From Actomonas aquatica (lineage in GTDB: Bacteria > Verrucomicrobiota > Verrucomicrobiia > Opitutales > Opitutaceae): a DNA stretch of 64,000 bases. The stretch lies in NCBI RefSeq assembly GCF_019679435.2, contig NZ_CP139781.1, positions 5,576,001 through 5,640,000 on the forward strand, given 5' to 3'. A program made the position numbers and the translations under genes. This document shows, one piece after another, positions 41,205 to 53,651 of this stretch (position 1 is its first letter; each line of letters opens with the position of its first letter). The notes beneath the pieces are model-generated. The model did not search any database. It was not told the origin of the DNA and saw nothing but the letters and a program-made list of their open reading frames with translations.

Positions 41205-42025
41205 AACAACAGGCAGAAGACCACGTAGGCGACCGGCGAGGTGAGGATGAGGCTGTCCGAAAGATCGAACACGCCGCCGATGCCCGGGATGGTCGCGCCC
41301 GCGTCCTTGGCGTTGGTGCGACGTTTGATGATCGATTCCACCAAGTCGGACACGATGGCCAGACCGGCGATGGGCAGGGCTAGCAGTCCGGCGACGAGCG
41401 GAGTGAAACCAGCCGGCATCTGGTCGGCGAAACCGAGGTTCAAGCCGATGCCAACGCCCACCGAGGTGAGGATGCCGCCGACGGCGCCTTCCCAGGTTTT
41501 CTTGGGCGAGATCTCCGGCGCCATCTTGTGGCGACCAAAGGCGAGACCGGAGAGCAGGGCGCCGACGTCGCAGAATTTGGAAACCGCGATGACCCAGACG
41601 GCGAGGATGAGGCCGGTCTGGCCGGACGGGCTGTCGATCAGGATCGTGCGCGCCAGGAACGACAGCATGAACGGGATGTAAACCAGGCCGAAGAGCGACC
41701 ACGCCAAGGTGTCGAGGCGTTGCTCGCTGGAGCGTTCGCCGAGGATGCGCACCGCAAACACGATGGCGGCGAGGGCGAGCAGCGGACCGCTGCCGAGGCC
41801 CAGTTCCTCGATGTAGAGCGGGCCGAGGCAGATCGCGCCGCCGAGCAGCATGCCGACCTTGTCAAAGGGCTCCACGCCGAGGCGACGGATGAGTTTGAAG
41901 AATTCCCATTGGGTGAGCACGGCGATGGCGCTCACTAGCCAGATGGCCCCGGTCGGACCGACGAAGATGACGGTGCCGGCGACGATGGCCCACAGGAGGA
42001 TGGTGCTGAAGATGCGAGAACCCAC
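41201..42025 (-). CDS. cdsA: Phosphatidate cytidylyltransferase CdsA
   Basis: Forms CDP-diacylglycerol for phospholipid synthesis. The 274 aa protein has about eight membrane helices and the CdsA signature in FGRHKMAPEISPKKTWEGAVGG (cited as ISPKKTWEGAVGG), with the family's C-terminal KR.xKD-like RTNAKDAGATIPGIGGVFD. It lies between uppS and dxr, overlapping dxr by 4 bp; the uppS-cdsA-dxr-rseP order is common across bacteria. Confidence 0.96.
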   Translation of the reverse strand: MGSRIFSTILLWAIVAGTVIFVGPTGAIWLVSAIAVLTQWEFFKLIRRLGVEPFDKVGMLLGGAICLGPLYIEELGLGSGPLLALAAIVFAVRILGERSSEQRLDTLAWSLFGLVYIPFMLSFLARTILIDSPSGQTGLILAVWVIAVSKFCDVGALLSGLAFGRHKMAPEISPKKTWEGAVGGILTSVGVGIGLNLGFADQMPAGFTPLVAGLLALPIAGLAIVSDLVESIIKRRTNAKDAGATIPGIGGVFDLSDSLILTSPVAYVVFCLLL

Positions 42026-42067
42026 GAAAGCTTAGAGGTTAAAAACCGGAAATGGTGCCCGCCTGAC

Positions 42068-42844
42068 TTAGGAGGCGCTGCCAGCGGGCAGGGGCGGCGG
42101 TTGGGGAGAAGCTTGGCCGAGTTGATCGCCGGTGCGGCCGAAGCGACGCTGGCGACCTTGGTAGTCGGCGATGGCCTGATGAAAGGCGTCCTTGGAAAAA
42201 TCGGGCCAGTAGAGGGACAGGAAAACGAATTCGGCGTAGGCGGCCTGGAGGAGCAGGAAGTTGCTCACGCGGGTTTCGCCCGAGGTGCGAATGATGAGAT
42301 CGGGGTCGGGCAGGTCGCGGGTGTAGAGATGGCGGGCGAAGTCCTCCCAAGTGAGCTTGGCCGGGTCGACCTCGCCGGCGGCGACGGCGGCCGAGTAAGC
42401 CTGCACGGCGTCGAGCACCTCCGTGCGGGAGCCGTAGTTGAGTGCGAGCACGAGGGTGTGTTCGGTGAAGCCGGCGGTGGCTTCGATGGTTTGCTCGAGG
42501 CGGCGGCGGACGCCGGCGGGCAGATCGGCGGTGCGGCCGATGGTGAGCAAGCGCACCTTGTTTTTGATGAGGGTGGAGGTCTCCCGTTTGAGGAAGTATT
42601 CCAACAGGTTCATCAGGCCACCGACTTCCTCCTCGGGGCGGCGCCAGTTCTCGACCGAGAAGGCGTAGAGGGTGAGGTAGCGGATGCCGAGTTCGCGGGC
42701 GGTTTCGATGGTGCGACGCACCGTCTCGACGCCGCGACGATGGCCCTCGATACGCGGCAGACCCCGTTGTTTGGCCCAGCGTCCGTTCCCATCCATGATG
42801 ATGGCAACGTGGTGCGGAATGCGTGCGGGATCGAGGTCGGCCAT
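42068..42844 (-). CDS. uppS: Isoprenyl (undecaprenyl) diphosphate synthase UppS
   Basis: cis-Prenyltransferase that makes the C55 carrier lipid for peptidoglycan. The 258 aa protein begins MADLDPARIPHHVAIIMDGNGRWAKQRG-like (cited as HVAIIMDGNGRWA), with the catalytic Asp in MDGNGRW, YAFSVENWRRP, LVLALNYGSR, and the C-terminal DPDLIIRTSGETRVSNFL. Its first-gene position in the operon, with 42 bp to cdsA, fits a carrier-lipid and MEP cluster. Confidence 0.97.
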   Translation of the reverse strand: MADLDPARIPHHVAIIMDGNGRWAKQRGLPRIEGHRRGVETVRRTIETARELGIRYLTLYAFSVENWRRPEEEVGGLMNLLEYFLKRETSTLIKNKVRLLTIGRTADLPAGVRRRLEQTIEATAGFTEHTLVLALNYGSRTEVLDAVQAYSAAVAAGEVDPAKLTWEDFARHLYTRDLPDPDLIIRTSGETRVSNFLLLQAAYAEFVFLSLYWPDFSKDAFHQAIADYQGRQRRFGRTGDQLGQASPQPPPLPAGSAS

Positions 42845-42957
42845 TTAGGGAAGGCGCAGACGGTAGGGAGGCGCGGCCAGCTTTGACAAGGCCGCAGGCG
42901 AGACGAGCGATCGGGCGGCGCTTTTGACGAGGGCGGGAGGCTGTGCGAACGTGGGGC

Positions 42958-43260
42958 ATGTCCGATAAAGCCATGAGCACCGCCGATCTCACCAGTGTGT
43001 TGGCCGAGCTGCCCGGGTGGGCGCACGAGTCTGACGCGCTGCTCAAGACCTTCACCTTTGCCAACTTTCGCGAAGCCATGGCCTTCATGGTGCGCGTGGG
43101 CTTCGAAGCCGAGGCGATGGATCACCACCCGGAGTGGACCAATGTTTACGACGAGGTGAAGATCCGCCTCACCACGCACCACTCCGGCAACAAGGTCACG
43201 GCCAAGGACGTGGAGTTGGCCAAAGTGATCGAAAAGGTCCGCGACGTGCAGGAAGGCTAA
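42958..43260 (+). CDS. 4a-hydroxytetrahydrobiopterin dehydratase (PCD/DCoH)
   Basis: A 100 aa pterin-4a-carbinolamine dehydratase that recycles the cofactor after aromatic hydroxylation. It has the diagnostic motif DHHPEWTNVYDEVKIRLTTH (catalytic His pair and the PEW core). ATG 42958 (MSDKAMSTADL) was chosen; the next Met at 42973 is possible. It is divergent from uppS and converges with the transglutaminase gene (stop-to-stop 3 bp). No phenylalanine hydroxylase is in the window. Confidence 0.95.
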   Translation: MSDKAMSTADLTSVLAELPGWAHESDALLKTFTFANFREAMAFMVRVGFEAEAMDHHPEWTNVYDEVKIRLTTHHSGNKVTAKDVELAKVIEKVRDVQEG

Positions 43261-43263
43261 GCG

Positions 43264-45453
43264 CTAGGCGCTCCGCAACGCTTGGCGGGCGGCGCGGAAG
43301 ACGCGCACGGGGTCGGGCCACGAGTCGGGCGCGCCGTAGCGCAGGCGTTGGAGGTCGGCGAGCACGGGTTCCGGCCAGGCGAAGTCGGCGCGACGACGCG
43401 CTTTGTTGAGCCAACGTGAAGCCTGTTGGCGCACCGGGTCGACCCGCCGGCGACCGCGGCGGACGGAAGCGCGGTTGAGCCGATACCACCAGCGCTGGCC
43501 GTGTTGGCGCCAGAGCCAGACGAGCGCGGCGAGGCCAAACACGGTGCCGCCGATGAGGCCCCAACGGCGCACGTCCCACGGGCGACGCAGCCAGTCGCGC
43601 ACGGCTTCGGCGCGGGCATCGGCCCATTTGACGGTGAGGTCGCGGGCTTCGGTAAAGAAGCGTTTGGTGGAGGAGAGGATTTGCTCCTGGGTATCGAGGT
43701 CGAAGTCGACGATGCGCCGATACCAGAAGACGCGCAGGCTCTCCATCCACGCGCGCCAATCGCGATCGCGGCGAGAGGCGGCGAGGGCGGCGGCGGTCTC
43801 CGGATCCTGTTCGGCCGCGGCGGTGAGCGCCTCGTGTCCGGGCGTGGGATCGAAGCGCAGCCATTTGCCGGAGGCGTCGTCGAAGATCTCACACCAAGCG
43901 TGAGCGTTGGCGTTGCGCACGGCGAAGCTGCCACTGAAGTCGTTCCACGAGCCGCCGCGAAAACCGGTGACGAGACGGGCTGGAAAACCCGCATCGCGGG
44001 CGAGTAGCACGAAGGCGCCGGCGAAGAACTCACAATGGCCGGGCGTTTCTGATTCCAGCCAACGCACCAACGGGTCGCCGTCGCCACCCGGGATGGCGCT
44101 GGAAAGCGCGTAGGCATGACGACCGCCGAGGAAGTTGACCACGGCTTGACCGAACGTGGCGGCATCAGCGTCGGCCGAGACGGGAATCTGGTTGAGCAAA
44201 CGGCGAAGGCGGGACTGCGCGCCGGGCGTCTCCGGGCGACCGAGAAAACGTCCGCCGCGCGCGTCGCCGTTGCGGCGCTGGAGCGCAAAGGACGCGTCGA
44301 GCAGCTCGGCGCTGGTGTCCATGCTCCACACTTCGAAGGCGAACATCTTGGGCGGATCGCGCTGCAGGGCGACCACCCGCAGTTCTTCGCTGAGGCTGAA
44401 GGTCTGCGGCTCGGTGAAGCGCATCGAGTAGAAGTTGCCCAGCAGCGGCAGGAAACGGCTCACGCCGGTCTCCATGTAAACTGTCCAGGTGGGCGAACCG
44501 GGATTGGGTTTACCGCGGCCTTGGAGTTGGCGACTGAGCGGGCGGTAGCCGTTGAGGTCGCGACGCAGCTCGTCGGACATTTTGAACCCCTCGCCCGTGT
44601 ATTCGTCCAACACCACCATACGCCAATAGGGCGCGACCGGCATGGTGCTCGGGTCGGAGACATCGACGGAGAAGGCGAGGCCGTTGTCCTGCGTGATTTC
44701 GGTGACCTCGCCAAAGCGGATGTTTTCGGAAAACCCGGTGCGGGTCGTGCGCGAGATCAGGCGGTCGATGAAGAGGCTGTTCTGCAGTTCGAAGCGCGGG
44801 ATTGCGAGGAAGAGCAGGCCGGATATGACCACCATGGCGGCGAAGCCGGCGATGCCGAGGGCGGCGAGGCGCCAGTCGGTTGCCGCCCGCCATTTGCCGA
44901 AGTAGCTGCGCCAATCCCCGCGGGCCCACGCCGGCGTGACGCCGGGGGCGATGGGTTGGGGCGAGAGGCCGTCGGCGTGTTCGAGCGTGACGGCCAACAG
45001 CATGACGAGTGCGCAACCGGTGAAGGCGATCAACTGCACGGCGAACGACAGCGAGACCGTGATCACACCGGCGACGATGATGAGGAACAGCCCCAGCACC
45101 ACCAACTGCAGGTCGTCGCGACGCTGGCGGTAGGTGATGAGCCGGTAAAAGATCAGCATGAGGTCCAACCGGATGAGCGCCGGCAGATAGTCGCGCGACA
45201 GGGTGAGGTCGGCCACGAAGGCGAGTAGGATGCCGGGGAAGGCGAGGCGGTGGATGAGCGCTGGCAGGCGAGCCGGCCATGTCGGCCAGACGATGGCGGC
45301 GAGGGCGGCGAGCGTGACCGCGGGCATCATCAGCCACGCATCGATCTCCATAAAAAACACCGTGACGACCGAGAGCAGGGCGAGGATCGCGCCCAGGCCC
45401 CAACGGAGTCGTCCGAGGTCTTCGGGATTAAGCTGTGGCCGCCTTTTGACCAT
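43264..45453 (-). CDS. TgpA-like transglutaminase with DUF3488 membrane domain
   Basis: A 729 aa membrane transglutaminase/protease-like protein. The N-terminal half has several membrane helices (about residues 20-210), then a periplasmic transglutaminase core with the catalytic Cys in PGHCEFFAGAFVLLARDAG, His in NANAHAWCEIFDD, and Asp in FDPTPGHEA, and a C-terminal helix with a basic tail. ATG 45453 was chosen, within the end of the DUF58 gene (26 bp overlap). It forms the usual MoxR-DUF58-TgpA trio; its substrate is unknown, though this module is linked to envelope functions in other bacteria. Confidence 0.93.
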   Translation of the reverse strand: MVKRRPQLNPEDLGRLRWGLGAILALLSVVTVFFMEIDAWLMMPAVTLAALAAIVWPTWPARLPALIHRLAFPGILLAFVADLTLSRDYLPALIRLDLMLIFYRLITYRQRRDDLQLVVLGLFLIIVAGVITVSLSFAVQLIAFTGCALVMLLAVTLEHADGLSPQPIAPGVTPAWARGDWRSYFGKWRAATDWRLAALGIAGFAAMVVISGLLFLAIPRFELQNSLFIDRLISRTTRTGFSENIRFGEVTEITQDNGLAFSVDVSDPSTMPVAPYWRMVVLDEYTGEGFKMSDELRRDLNGYRPLSRQLQGRGKPNPGSPTWTVYMETGVSRFLPLLGNFYSMRFTEPQTFSLSEELRVVALQRDPPKMFAFEVWSMDTSAELLDASFALQRRNGDARGGRFLGRPETPGAQSRLRRLLNQIPVSADADAATFGQAVVNFLGGRHAYALSSAIPGGDGDPLVRWLESETPGHCEFFAGAFVLLARDAGFPARLVTGFRGGSWNDFSGSFAVRNANAHAWCEIFDDASGKWLRFDPTPGHEALTAAAEQDPETAAALAASRRDRDWRAWMESLRVFWYRRIVDFDLDTQEQILSSTKRFFTEARDLTVKWADARAEAVRDWLRRPWDVRRWGLIGGTVFGLAALVWLWRQHGQRWWYRLNRASVRRGRRRVDPVRQQASRWLNKARRRADFAWPEPVLADLQRLRYGAPDSWPDPVRVFRAARQALRSA

Positions 45454-46639
45454 TGACGAAAGCGGCGACGCCACGGGCGCCGTCGGGACTGAAGCTGAGG
45501 GTGAGCGGACCGCCGCCGGCAGCACCGCTGCCGGACGCGACCGAAGTGGAGGCGGAGGCAAATGGGGCCTGCGACGGGCGGCCGGTGGAGGGGCGCGGCT
45601 CGAGTTGGGCGAGCCGGTCGAAGAAGGCTTCGAGGTCGCGCACGCTGCGCACGGGAGCGGGCGGATCGAGATCGATGGCCACGGTGCCGAGGCGACCGGA
45701 GGCGAAGAGGTCGCTGGCGAGCGTAGCGACAAAACTGCAGAGCAGTTCAAACTGTTCCGGGCGCGGCCAAAGGTCGGCGGATGTGTCGACGCGAATCGAA
45801 TAACCCTCCTGCTGTTCGCTGGAGAATTGGCGCACCATCAACTGGCGCAGGCGGGCGCTGGCCTTCCAGTGGATGAGTCGATGCGAGTCGCCGCTGGCGT
45901 ATTTGCGCAGGGCGAGCAGGTCGCCGTTTTGGCCGAGCTTGGACACGGTGTGACCGGACTGGCGGCGACTCGGCGCGATCACGCCGAGGTTTTGGTATTC
46001 GACGGCGGCGGGCCAGACGAGGACCTCCGTGCGCAGTTCGCAGGCGAGGACCTTTTTGAGAAAACCGAAAGGGAAGAGCGATCCGACGCCGGCGAGTTCG
46101 ATGACCTCGTGGCCGCGTTGGGTGGGTGTCCAGGCCCAGTCGAGTTGCACGGGTTCACCCTCGGGATCGAGGCGTTGGCGTTGCACGAGGCGGTGGCCCT
46201 CGGGGTCGGCTTTGGTGCGCAGGTCAAACCACAGGCCGTAGGTCGGCAGGAGGCGTTTGGCGTTGCGCAGCTCGATGGAGACCGCGCCGGTCTGGCCGAC
46301 GCGGTAAGGCGGCGAGGACGTGACGCGCCATGAGACCTTGGCGAGGTTGAGAGCGGACATCACGCCGCTGCCGATCAGGCACGCGAGCAGCAGCGACAGC
46401 GTGATGAAGAGGATGTTGTTGGAGGTGTTGTAGGCGGCGCTGCCGATGCCGAGGGAGACTGCGATCATGAGCACCCCGGAGATGGTGGGCATGATGCGCT
46501 GACCGCGCGGCGGGTAGAGGTAGGACCACAGCATCCAACGCCAGGTGATCTTCCGCATCCGCTCGCGGATCGGGATACGATCGGCGCCAGGACCGTGCCA
46601 GCGCGGAGCGGCGTTTGTAGCGGAGGGCGTGGCGTTCAT
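45428..46639 (-). CDS. DUF58 domain membrane protein
   Basis: A 403 aa protein that follows MoxR and precedes the transglutaminase. Two membrane helices near residues 45-90 are followed by the DUF58 core motif DSHRLIHWKASARLRQLMVRQ (cited as HRLIHWKASARLRQL; about residues 270-290). DUF58 proteins have a VWA-like fold and act with MoxR AAA ATPases. Start at ATG 46639 gives MNATPSATNAAPRW; the next in-frame Met lies inside the body. Confidence 0.92.
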   Translation of the reverse strand: MNATPSATNAAPRWHGPGADRIPIRERMRKITWRWMLWSYLYPPRGQRIMPTISGVLMIAVSLGIGSAAYNTSNNILFITLSLLLACLIGSGVMSALNLAKVSWRVTSSPPYRVGQTGAVSIELRNAKRLLPTYGLWFDLRTKADPEGHRLVQRQRLDPEGEPVQLDWAWTPTQRGHEVIELAGVGSLFPFGFLKKVLACELRTEVLVWPAAVEYQNLGVIAPSRRQSGHTVSKLGQNGDLLALRKYASGDSHRLIHWKASARLRQLMVRQFSSEQQEGYSIRVDTSADLWPRPEQFELLCSFVATLASDLFASGRLGTVAIDLDPPAPVRSVRDLEAFFDRLAQLEPRPSTGRPSQAPFASASTSVASGSGAAGGGPLTLSFSPDGARGVAAFVNGQKAATA

Positions 46640-46738
46640 GAGCGCGCTGGCAAAATCCTAAACGGTTGGGCGGACGTTGGAGGAGGCTCGGAACGTTTCT
46701 AGGATTTAAGCACTAGGATTTAGGATTTCCCGTCGCCG
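46640..46738. repeat. TAGGATTT-containing short repeats between MoxR and DUF58 genes
   Basis: The gap between the MoxR stop and the DUF58 start contains several copies of (C)TAGGATTT at about 46699-46727, close to tandem, AT-richer than the surroundings. It might be a small dispersed element or a spacer with an mRNA-processing role; no gene. Confidence 0.5.
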
Positions 46739-47710
46739 CTACTGCGGCGACGGGAGCGATTCGATGATACGCTTGAGGGTGGCGGTGACGGCGCGGCGTT
46801 CTTCGAGGGCGTCACTGGACGGACGGGTGAGGCCGAGGCGGTGGCTCAGGACGGCGACGGCGATGTCGGTCACGTCATCGGGGATAACAAAATCGCGGCC
46901 GTGCAGGAGCGCGGTGGCCTGGGCGGCGGCTTTGAGGGCGAGGGCGCCGCGCACGGAAACGCCGGCTTTGAACTCAGCTTCAGTGCGGGTGGCGGCGACG
47001 AGGCGTTGAATGTAATCGAGCACGCTGTCCTCCACGTAGACCTGGGTGGTGGTCTCTTGCAGCGTGGCGACCTCGGTGCGGGTGAGCACGGGATCGAGGG
47101 TGATGTTGTCGTAGTTGTGCTGGGGCGCGCGCAGGATCTCGAGCTCGTGGGCGGCATCGGGATAACCCATGTGGATGCGCATGAGGAAACGGTCCATCTG
47201 GCTCTCGGGCAGCGGGAAGGTGCCCTCGTAGTCGACCGGGTTTTGGGTGGCGAAGACCATGAAAGGCGAGCCGACGGTGTGGGCTTCGCCGTCGACGGTG
47301 ACCTTGCCGCGGTCCATGACTTCGAGCAGGGCGGACTGGGTTTTGGGCGTGGCGCGGTTGATTTCGTCGGCGAGCACGACGGACGCGAACACGGGACCTT
47401 TTTTGAAAATGAACTCGCGGGTGTTTTCGTCGTAGATGGCCACGCCGGTCACGTCGCTGGGCAGCAGGTCGCTGGTGAACTGGATGCGGGAAAACGCGCA
47501 GTCGAGCGAGCGGGCGAGGGAGTAGGCGAGGGTGGTTTTGCCGACGCCGGGCAGGTCCTCGATGAGCAGGTGACCGCGGGCGAGCAGGCACACGATGGTG
47601 CGGTCGATGACGTCGTCCTTGCCCTTGATGGTGCGTCGCATGTTGGCGCGCAGTTTGGAGACGGCCTGCTTGGCATCGGACATGGCCGGAGTGGAGACGA
47701 AGTCGCTCAT
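46739..47710 (-). CDS. MoxR-family AAA+ ATPase
   Basis: A 323 aa MoxR chaperone-like ATPase with Walker [13 protein letters not shown], Walker [20 protein letters not shown], the arginine-finger region [23 protein letters not shown] (cited as [16 protein letters not shown]) and a C-terminal lid with [18 protein letters not shown] 47710 ([12 protein letters not shown]) was chosen; the next upstream ATG at 47731 lies against a terminator hairpin. It heads the operon with DUF58 and the transglutaminase. Confidence 0.95.
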   Translation of the reverse strand: MSDFVSTPAMSDAKQAVSKLRANMRRTIKGKDDVIDRTIVCLLARGHLLIEDLPGVGKTTLAYSLARSLDCAFSRIQFTSDLLPSDVTGVAIYDENTREFIFKKGPVFASVVLADEINRATPKTQSALLEVMDRGKVTVDGEAHTVGSPFMVFATQNPVDYEGTFPLPESQMDRFLMRIHMGYPDAAHELEILRAPQHNYDNITLDPVLTRTEVATLQETTTQVYVEDSVLDYIQRLVAATRTEAEFKAGVSVRGALALKAAAQATALLHGRDFVIPDDVTDIAVAVLSHRLGLTRPSSDALEERRAVTATLKRIIESLPSPQ

Positions 47711-47733
47711 GGTGCCGCCATGGAAATGCAAAA

Positions 47734-47766
47734 CGCTCCGGGGTCAAACGACTCGACCGGAGCGTG
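47734..47766 (-). terminator. Terminator-like hairpin between the dehydrogenase and MoxR genes
   Basis: A 9-bp stem ACGCTCCGG (47734-47742) and CCGGAGCGT (47758-47766). On the minus strand the hairpin is followed by TTTTGC, only four Ts. It lies 40 bp downstream of the stop of the dehydrogenase gene and 24 bp before the chosen MoxR start, so it should separate the two transcripts. Confidence 0.65.
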
Positions 47767-47805
47767 CGAAAACGGGCGGAGTCGCCGCCCGGGGAGGTGG
47801 GGCGC

Positions 47806-48660
47806 TCAGGCCTTCATGAAGAGTTTCGCGAGGGCGGCGAAATCCTCGTCGCCGAAGCCGGCGTTTTCGGCGGCGGCGAGCTGGGTGCGGATGGTTTTGA
47901 GCAGCTCGAGATCGGCGGTGCTGTCCATGCTGGCGGCGAGGCGCATGTCCTTGTGCATGTGTTTCACCGAGAAGAGCGGGGCGAAGTCGGCGTGGCGCAG
48001 TTGCGGCTCTTTGAGTTTATCGAGGCCGGAGTAGGTGATGTTGGGTTTGAGGGCGCCGAAGTAGGTGTCGTCGTCGATGCCGGAGCGGCGGCACATCTCG
48101 AGAGATTCGGCGAGGACCTGCATCTGCACGGAGACGCGCAGGTTCATGGCGAGCTTGAGCGTGCAGGCCTGGCGGTTGTCGCCGATGCGAATGCGGTGGG
48201 CGGAGCCGAGGGCAAGGAGCGGATCGAGTTCGTCGCAAAGCTCGGTGGTGCCGCCGAGGTAATACACGCTCTGTTTGGCTTCGGCGGCGGGTTTGGAGCC
48301 GGTGAAGGGGGCCTCGAGGTAGCGGGCGCCGGTGGCGATGACGGCCACCTTAAATTTGTCGGAGCTGTCGGGATCGATGGTGCTCGATTGAATGACGGTT
48401 TTGCCGGGGCCGAGCTCGGGCAGGATGGCGTCGATGACGCTCTGCACGGCGGGCGGATCGGCGACGACGATCTGGACGACGTCGGCGGCGCGGGTGACGG
48501 CGGCGGGCTCATCCTGCCACTGCGGGAAATCGGGTTTGGCGGTGCGGTTCCAAGCGCCGGCGAGACGACCGGCGTCGTGGTAATGGCGGGCCCAAGTGCC
48601 GCCGATGATGCCAAGACCGAGCACGCCGATCGAAGGGGTGGTGTTGGAAGAAGAGCTCAT
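47806..48660 (-). CDS. NAD(P)-dependent beta-hydroxyacid dehydrogenase family oxidoreductase
   Basis: A 284 aa Rossmann-fold enzyme of the 6-phosphogluconate/3-hydroxyisobutyrate dehydrogenase superfamily. The dinucleotide motif is GVLGLGIIGGTWARH (residues 12-26), the substrate loop includes APFTGSKPAAEAKQSVYYLGG (cited as PFTGSKPAAEAKQS), and the catalytic helix has TLKLAMNL with Lys. Substrate not known; tartronate semialdehyde, succinic semialdehyde or similar reductases are possibilities. Followed by a terminator-like hairpin. Confidence 0.88.
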   Translation of the reverse strand: MSSSSNTTPSIGVLGLGIIGGTWARHYHDAGRLAGAWNRTAKPDFPQWQDEPAAVTRAADVVQIVVADPPAVQSVIDAILPELGPGKTVIQSSTIDPDSSDKFKVAVIATGARYLEAPFTGSKPAAEAKQSVYYLGGTTELCDELDPLLALGSAHRIRIGDNRQACTLKLAMNLRVSVQMQVLAESLEMCRRSGIDDDTYFGALKPNITYSGLDKLKEPQLRHADFAPLFSVKHMHKDMRLAASMDSTADLELLKTIRTQLAAAENAGFGDEDFAALAKLFMKA

Positions 48661-48774
48661 GGTAGGGGCTCATCCAACACCGAGACCGGCGCGAATGCAA
48701 AGAGGGGATCGGGTTGTGCGCTGCCAAACGATCAGCAGCTGCACGGGTGACCTCCCGTCGGAGGCCAAGCGGAC

Positions 48775-49473
48775 TCAGCCGAGGATCTCCAGGAAGCGGG
48801 TGAAGAGGCGGTTCACCTTGGCCTGGTTCTCCTTCACGAGGTCGTGGAACTTGGAGAAATCGATCTCTGTGCCTTCGAGGCCGTTGGCAAAATTGTCGAC
48901 GAGGGCGAAGCTGTTGTAGTTGAGGCCGAGCTCGGTGCAGAGGTCGGCTTCGAACGCGGCGGTCATGCCGATGACGTCGCCCCAGTCTTTGATGATGCGG
49001 ATCTCGGCCTTGGTTTCGAAGCGCGGGCCGCGCATCTGCACGTAGGTTTTGCCGGGCTTGATATCGAATTCCGGGGCGAGCTCGGCGAGGAGCTGCGGGA
49101 TGAGGTTGTTGGCGATGCCGGGGGCGCCGCCTTTGAGCTCATCGTCGTGAAAGGTCTTCGGGCCTTCCTGCAGGCACACGTAGTCGGAGCAGGAAACGAA
49201 GGTGCCGGGCGGAAGGTCGGCATCGAGGGAACCGACGGAGTTGAGCGAAACGATATCGGTGTAGCCGAGGTCAGCGAGGGCGCGGATGTTGGCGCGGTAG
49301 TTGATCGAGTGCGGCGGCTTGGGGAACTCGTAACCATGACGGTTGATGAGCACGTGTTCGCCCTGGGTTTTGTAGGTGACCGGACCGTAAGGGGTTTCGA
49401 TGGTCCGCACGTCCCACGCTGCGAAGAGGTCGGACTTAACGATGCTGGTGCCGCTGATGAAGGCTACTTTCAT
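48775..49473 (-). CDS. 5'-methylthioadenosine/purine nucleoside phosphorylase family
   Basis: A 232 aa nucleoside phosphorylase of the MTAP/PNP type. It begins MKVAFISGTSIVKS, with the family's INRHGYEFPKPPHSINYRAN, VGSLDADLPPGTFV, and the purine pocket motif MRGPRFETKAEI followed by IGMTAAFEADLCTELGLNY. It may salvage adenine and methylthioribose-1-phosphate; purine specificity cannot be read with certainty. It is slightly shorter than typical MTAP (about 270 aa). ATG 49473 chosen; upstream 14 codons look non-native. Confidence 0.88.
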   Translation of the reverse strand: MKVAFISGTSIVKSDLFAAWDVRTIETPYGPVTYKTQGEHVLINRHGYEFPKPPHSINYRANIRALADLGYTDIVSLNSVGSLDADLPPGTFVSCSDYVCLQEGPKTFHDDELKGGAPGIANNLIPQLLAELAPEFDIKPGKTYVQMRGPRFETKAEIRIIKDWGDVIGMTAAFEADLCTELGLNYNSFALVDNFANGLEGTEIDFSKFHDLVKENQAKVNRLFTRFLEILG

Positions 49474-49537
49474 GGCGGGCGATGAACGAGGCCGAGCGGA
49501 GCGATGACAAACCAAAATCCGCGAGCTGCAAACCGGT

Positions 49538-50321
49538 TCAGAGGTCGGCCACGGGCGGTTCGTGATGCAGCCAATTCTGCTCGCTGTCGCGCAGGAACCA
49601 ACGGCCCCAGGTGGGATCGTCGAAGGTGACGGGCGTGGTGGCTTTGACGGCGGTGAAGATCGCTTCCATCTCGTCGGCGGCGTGGGTGTCGAGGAGGCGA
49701 TCCATGCGCGTCAGCAGATCGGCTGGGCGATCCGGGCAACGCTCGACCTCGCGCAGCATCCATTTGTGGAAGGGGTAGAGGCGCTGGTTGTGGGCGAGGA
49801 TAACGCGGCAGGCAAAGAGGATGAAGTTATCGACGGCGCGCGAAATCAGGTAGCGGTTGCCATGTTTGCGACCTTCGCCGGCCATCCATTTCCAAGCGTT
49901 CATTTGGGCGAGGAAACGACGGATGTTGGCCTCTTGTTTTTCGACCGGGTAACGGGTGATTTGCGCCAGGAGGGCAGGGAGGTTGTCGTCGCGGCTGAAG
50001 ACGATCTGCGCGTCCTTAAACGCAAAGCGGGCGGCTTCGCTGCCGCGTTCGGCGACCTGTTGGAGGAACGCGTGATCGAGGTATTTGCCGTCGACGTAAC
50101 CGCCCTCGTAGGTGCTGAGCTCGAAGTTCAGGTAGAGCGTGGCGTCTTCGGCTTGGCGGCGCGCGTAGGCCTCGGACGAGATGACGATCATGATGTCGAC
50201 GTCGGAGGTTTCGCGGGCGTAGCCGTGAGCGATGGAGCCGCCGAGGAGCAGGGCGATGACTTCAGGATCGTCAGCGAAGACTCGCTCGACGGCGGCGAGG
50301 GTGTCTTGGTGGTGGGGATAC

Positions 50322-50323
<2 letters not shown>
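49538..50323 (-). CDS. Nucleotidyltransferase-domain protein
   Basis: A 261 aa protein with an N-terminal polymerase-beta-like nucleotidyltransferase domain: the helix-turn GGSIAHGYARETSDVDIMIV has the GGS and DxD metal-binding residues. The rest is helical. The start MYPHHQDTLAAVERVF at 50323 is the best; the open frame continues further upstream. Its ATG shares the CATG at 50321-50324 with the divergent lipoprotein gene. Its closest function is unknown: antibiotic adenylyltransferases and MNT-type toxins are relatives, but no HEPN/antitoxin partner is visible. Confidence 0.85.
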
Positions 50324-53494
<3,171 letters not shown>

Positions 53495-53518
53495 ACGATC
53501 GATCTATCAATAACTTAG

Positions 53519-53550
53519 AAACCGCCTTCCACTCCCGGGAGGCGGTTTTT
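53519..53550 (+). terminator. Rho-independent terminator after katG
   Basis: A 9-bp stem AAACCGCCT (53519-53527) and AGGCGGTTT (53540-53548) with a 12-nt loop, followed by TTGTTT. It lies 24 bp after the katG stop. Confidence 0.88.
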
Positions 53551-53552
53551 GT

Positions 53553-53639
53553 TTAACCACAGATGGACACAGATGAACACAGATTCGATTGGGCCGATGG
53601 CTAAAAAATCTGTGTCTATCTGTGTTCATCTGTGGTTAA
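53553..53639. repeat. Inverted repeat TTAACCACAGATG...CATCTGTGGTTAA
   Basis: Arms of about 33 bp (53553-53585 and 53607-53639) built from ACACAGAT words face each other. They are nearly complementary, with about three mismatches, across a 21-bp loop. A half-site-like relative is at 4807-4830. The end of the right arm lies 12 bp before the CE7 esterase start. It is a dispersed intergenic element that can form a long hairpin; possible terminator or mobile remnant. Confidence 0.8.
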
Positions 53640-53651
53640 CCCATTCCTGTC

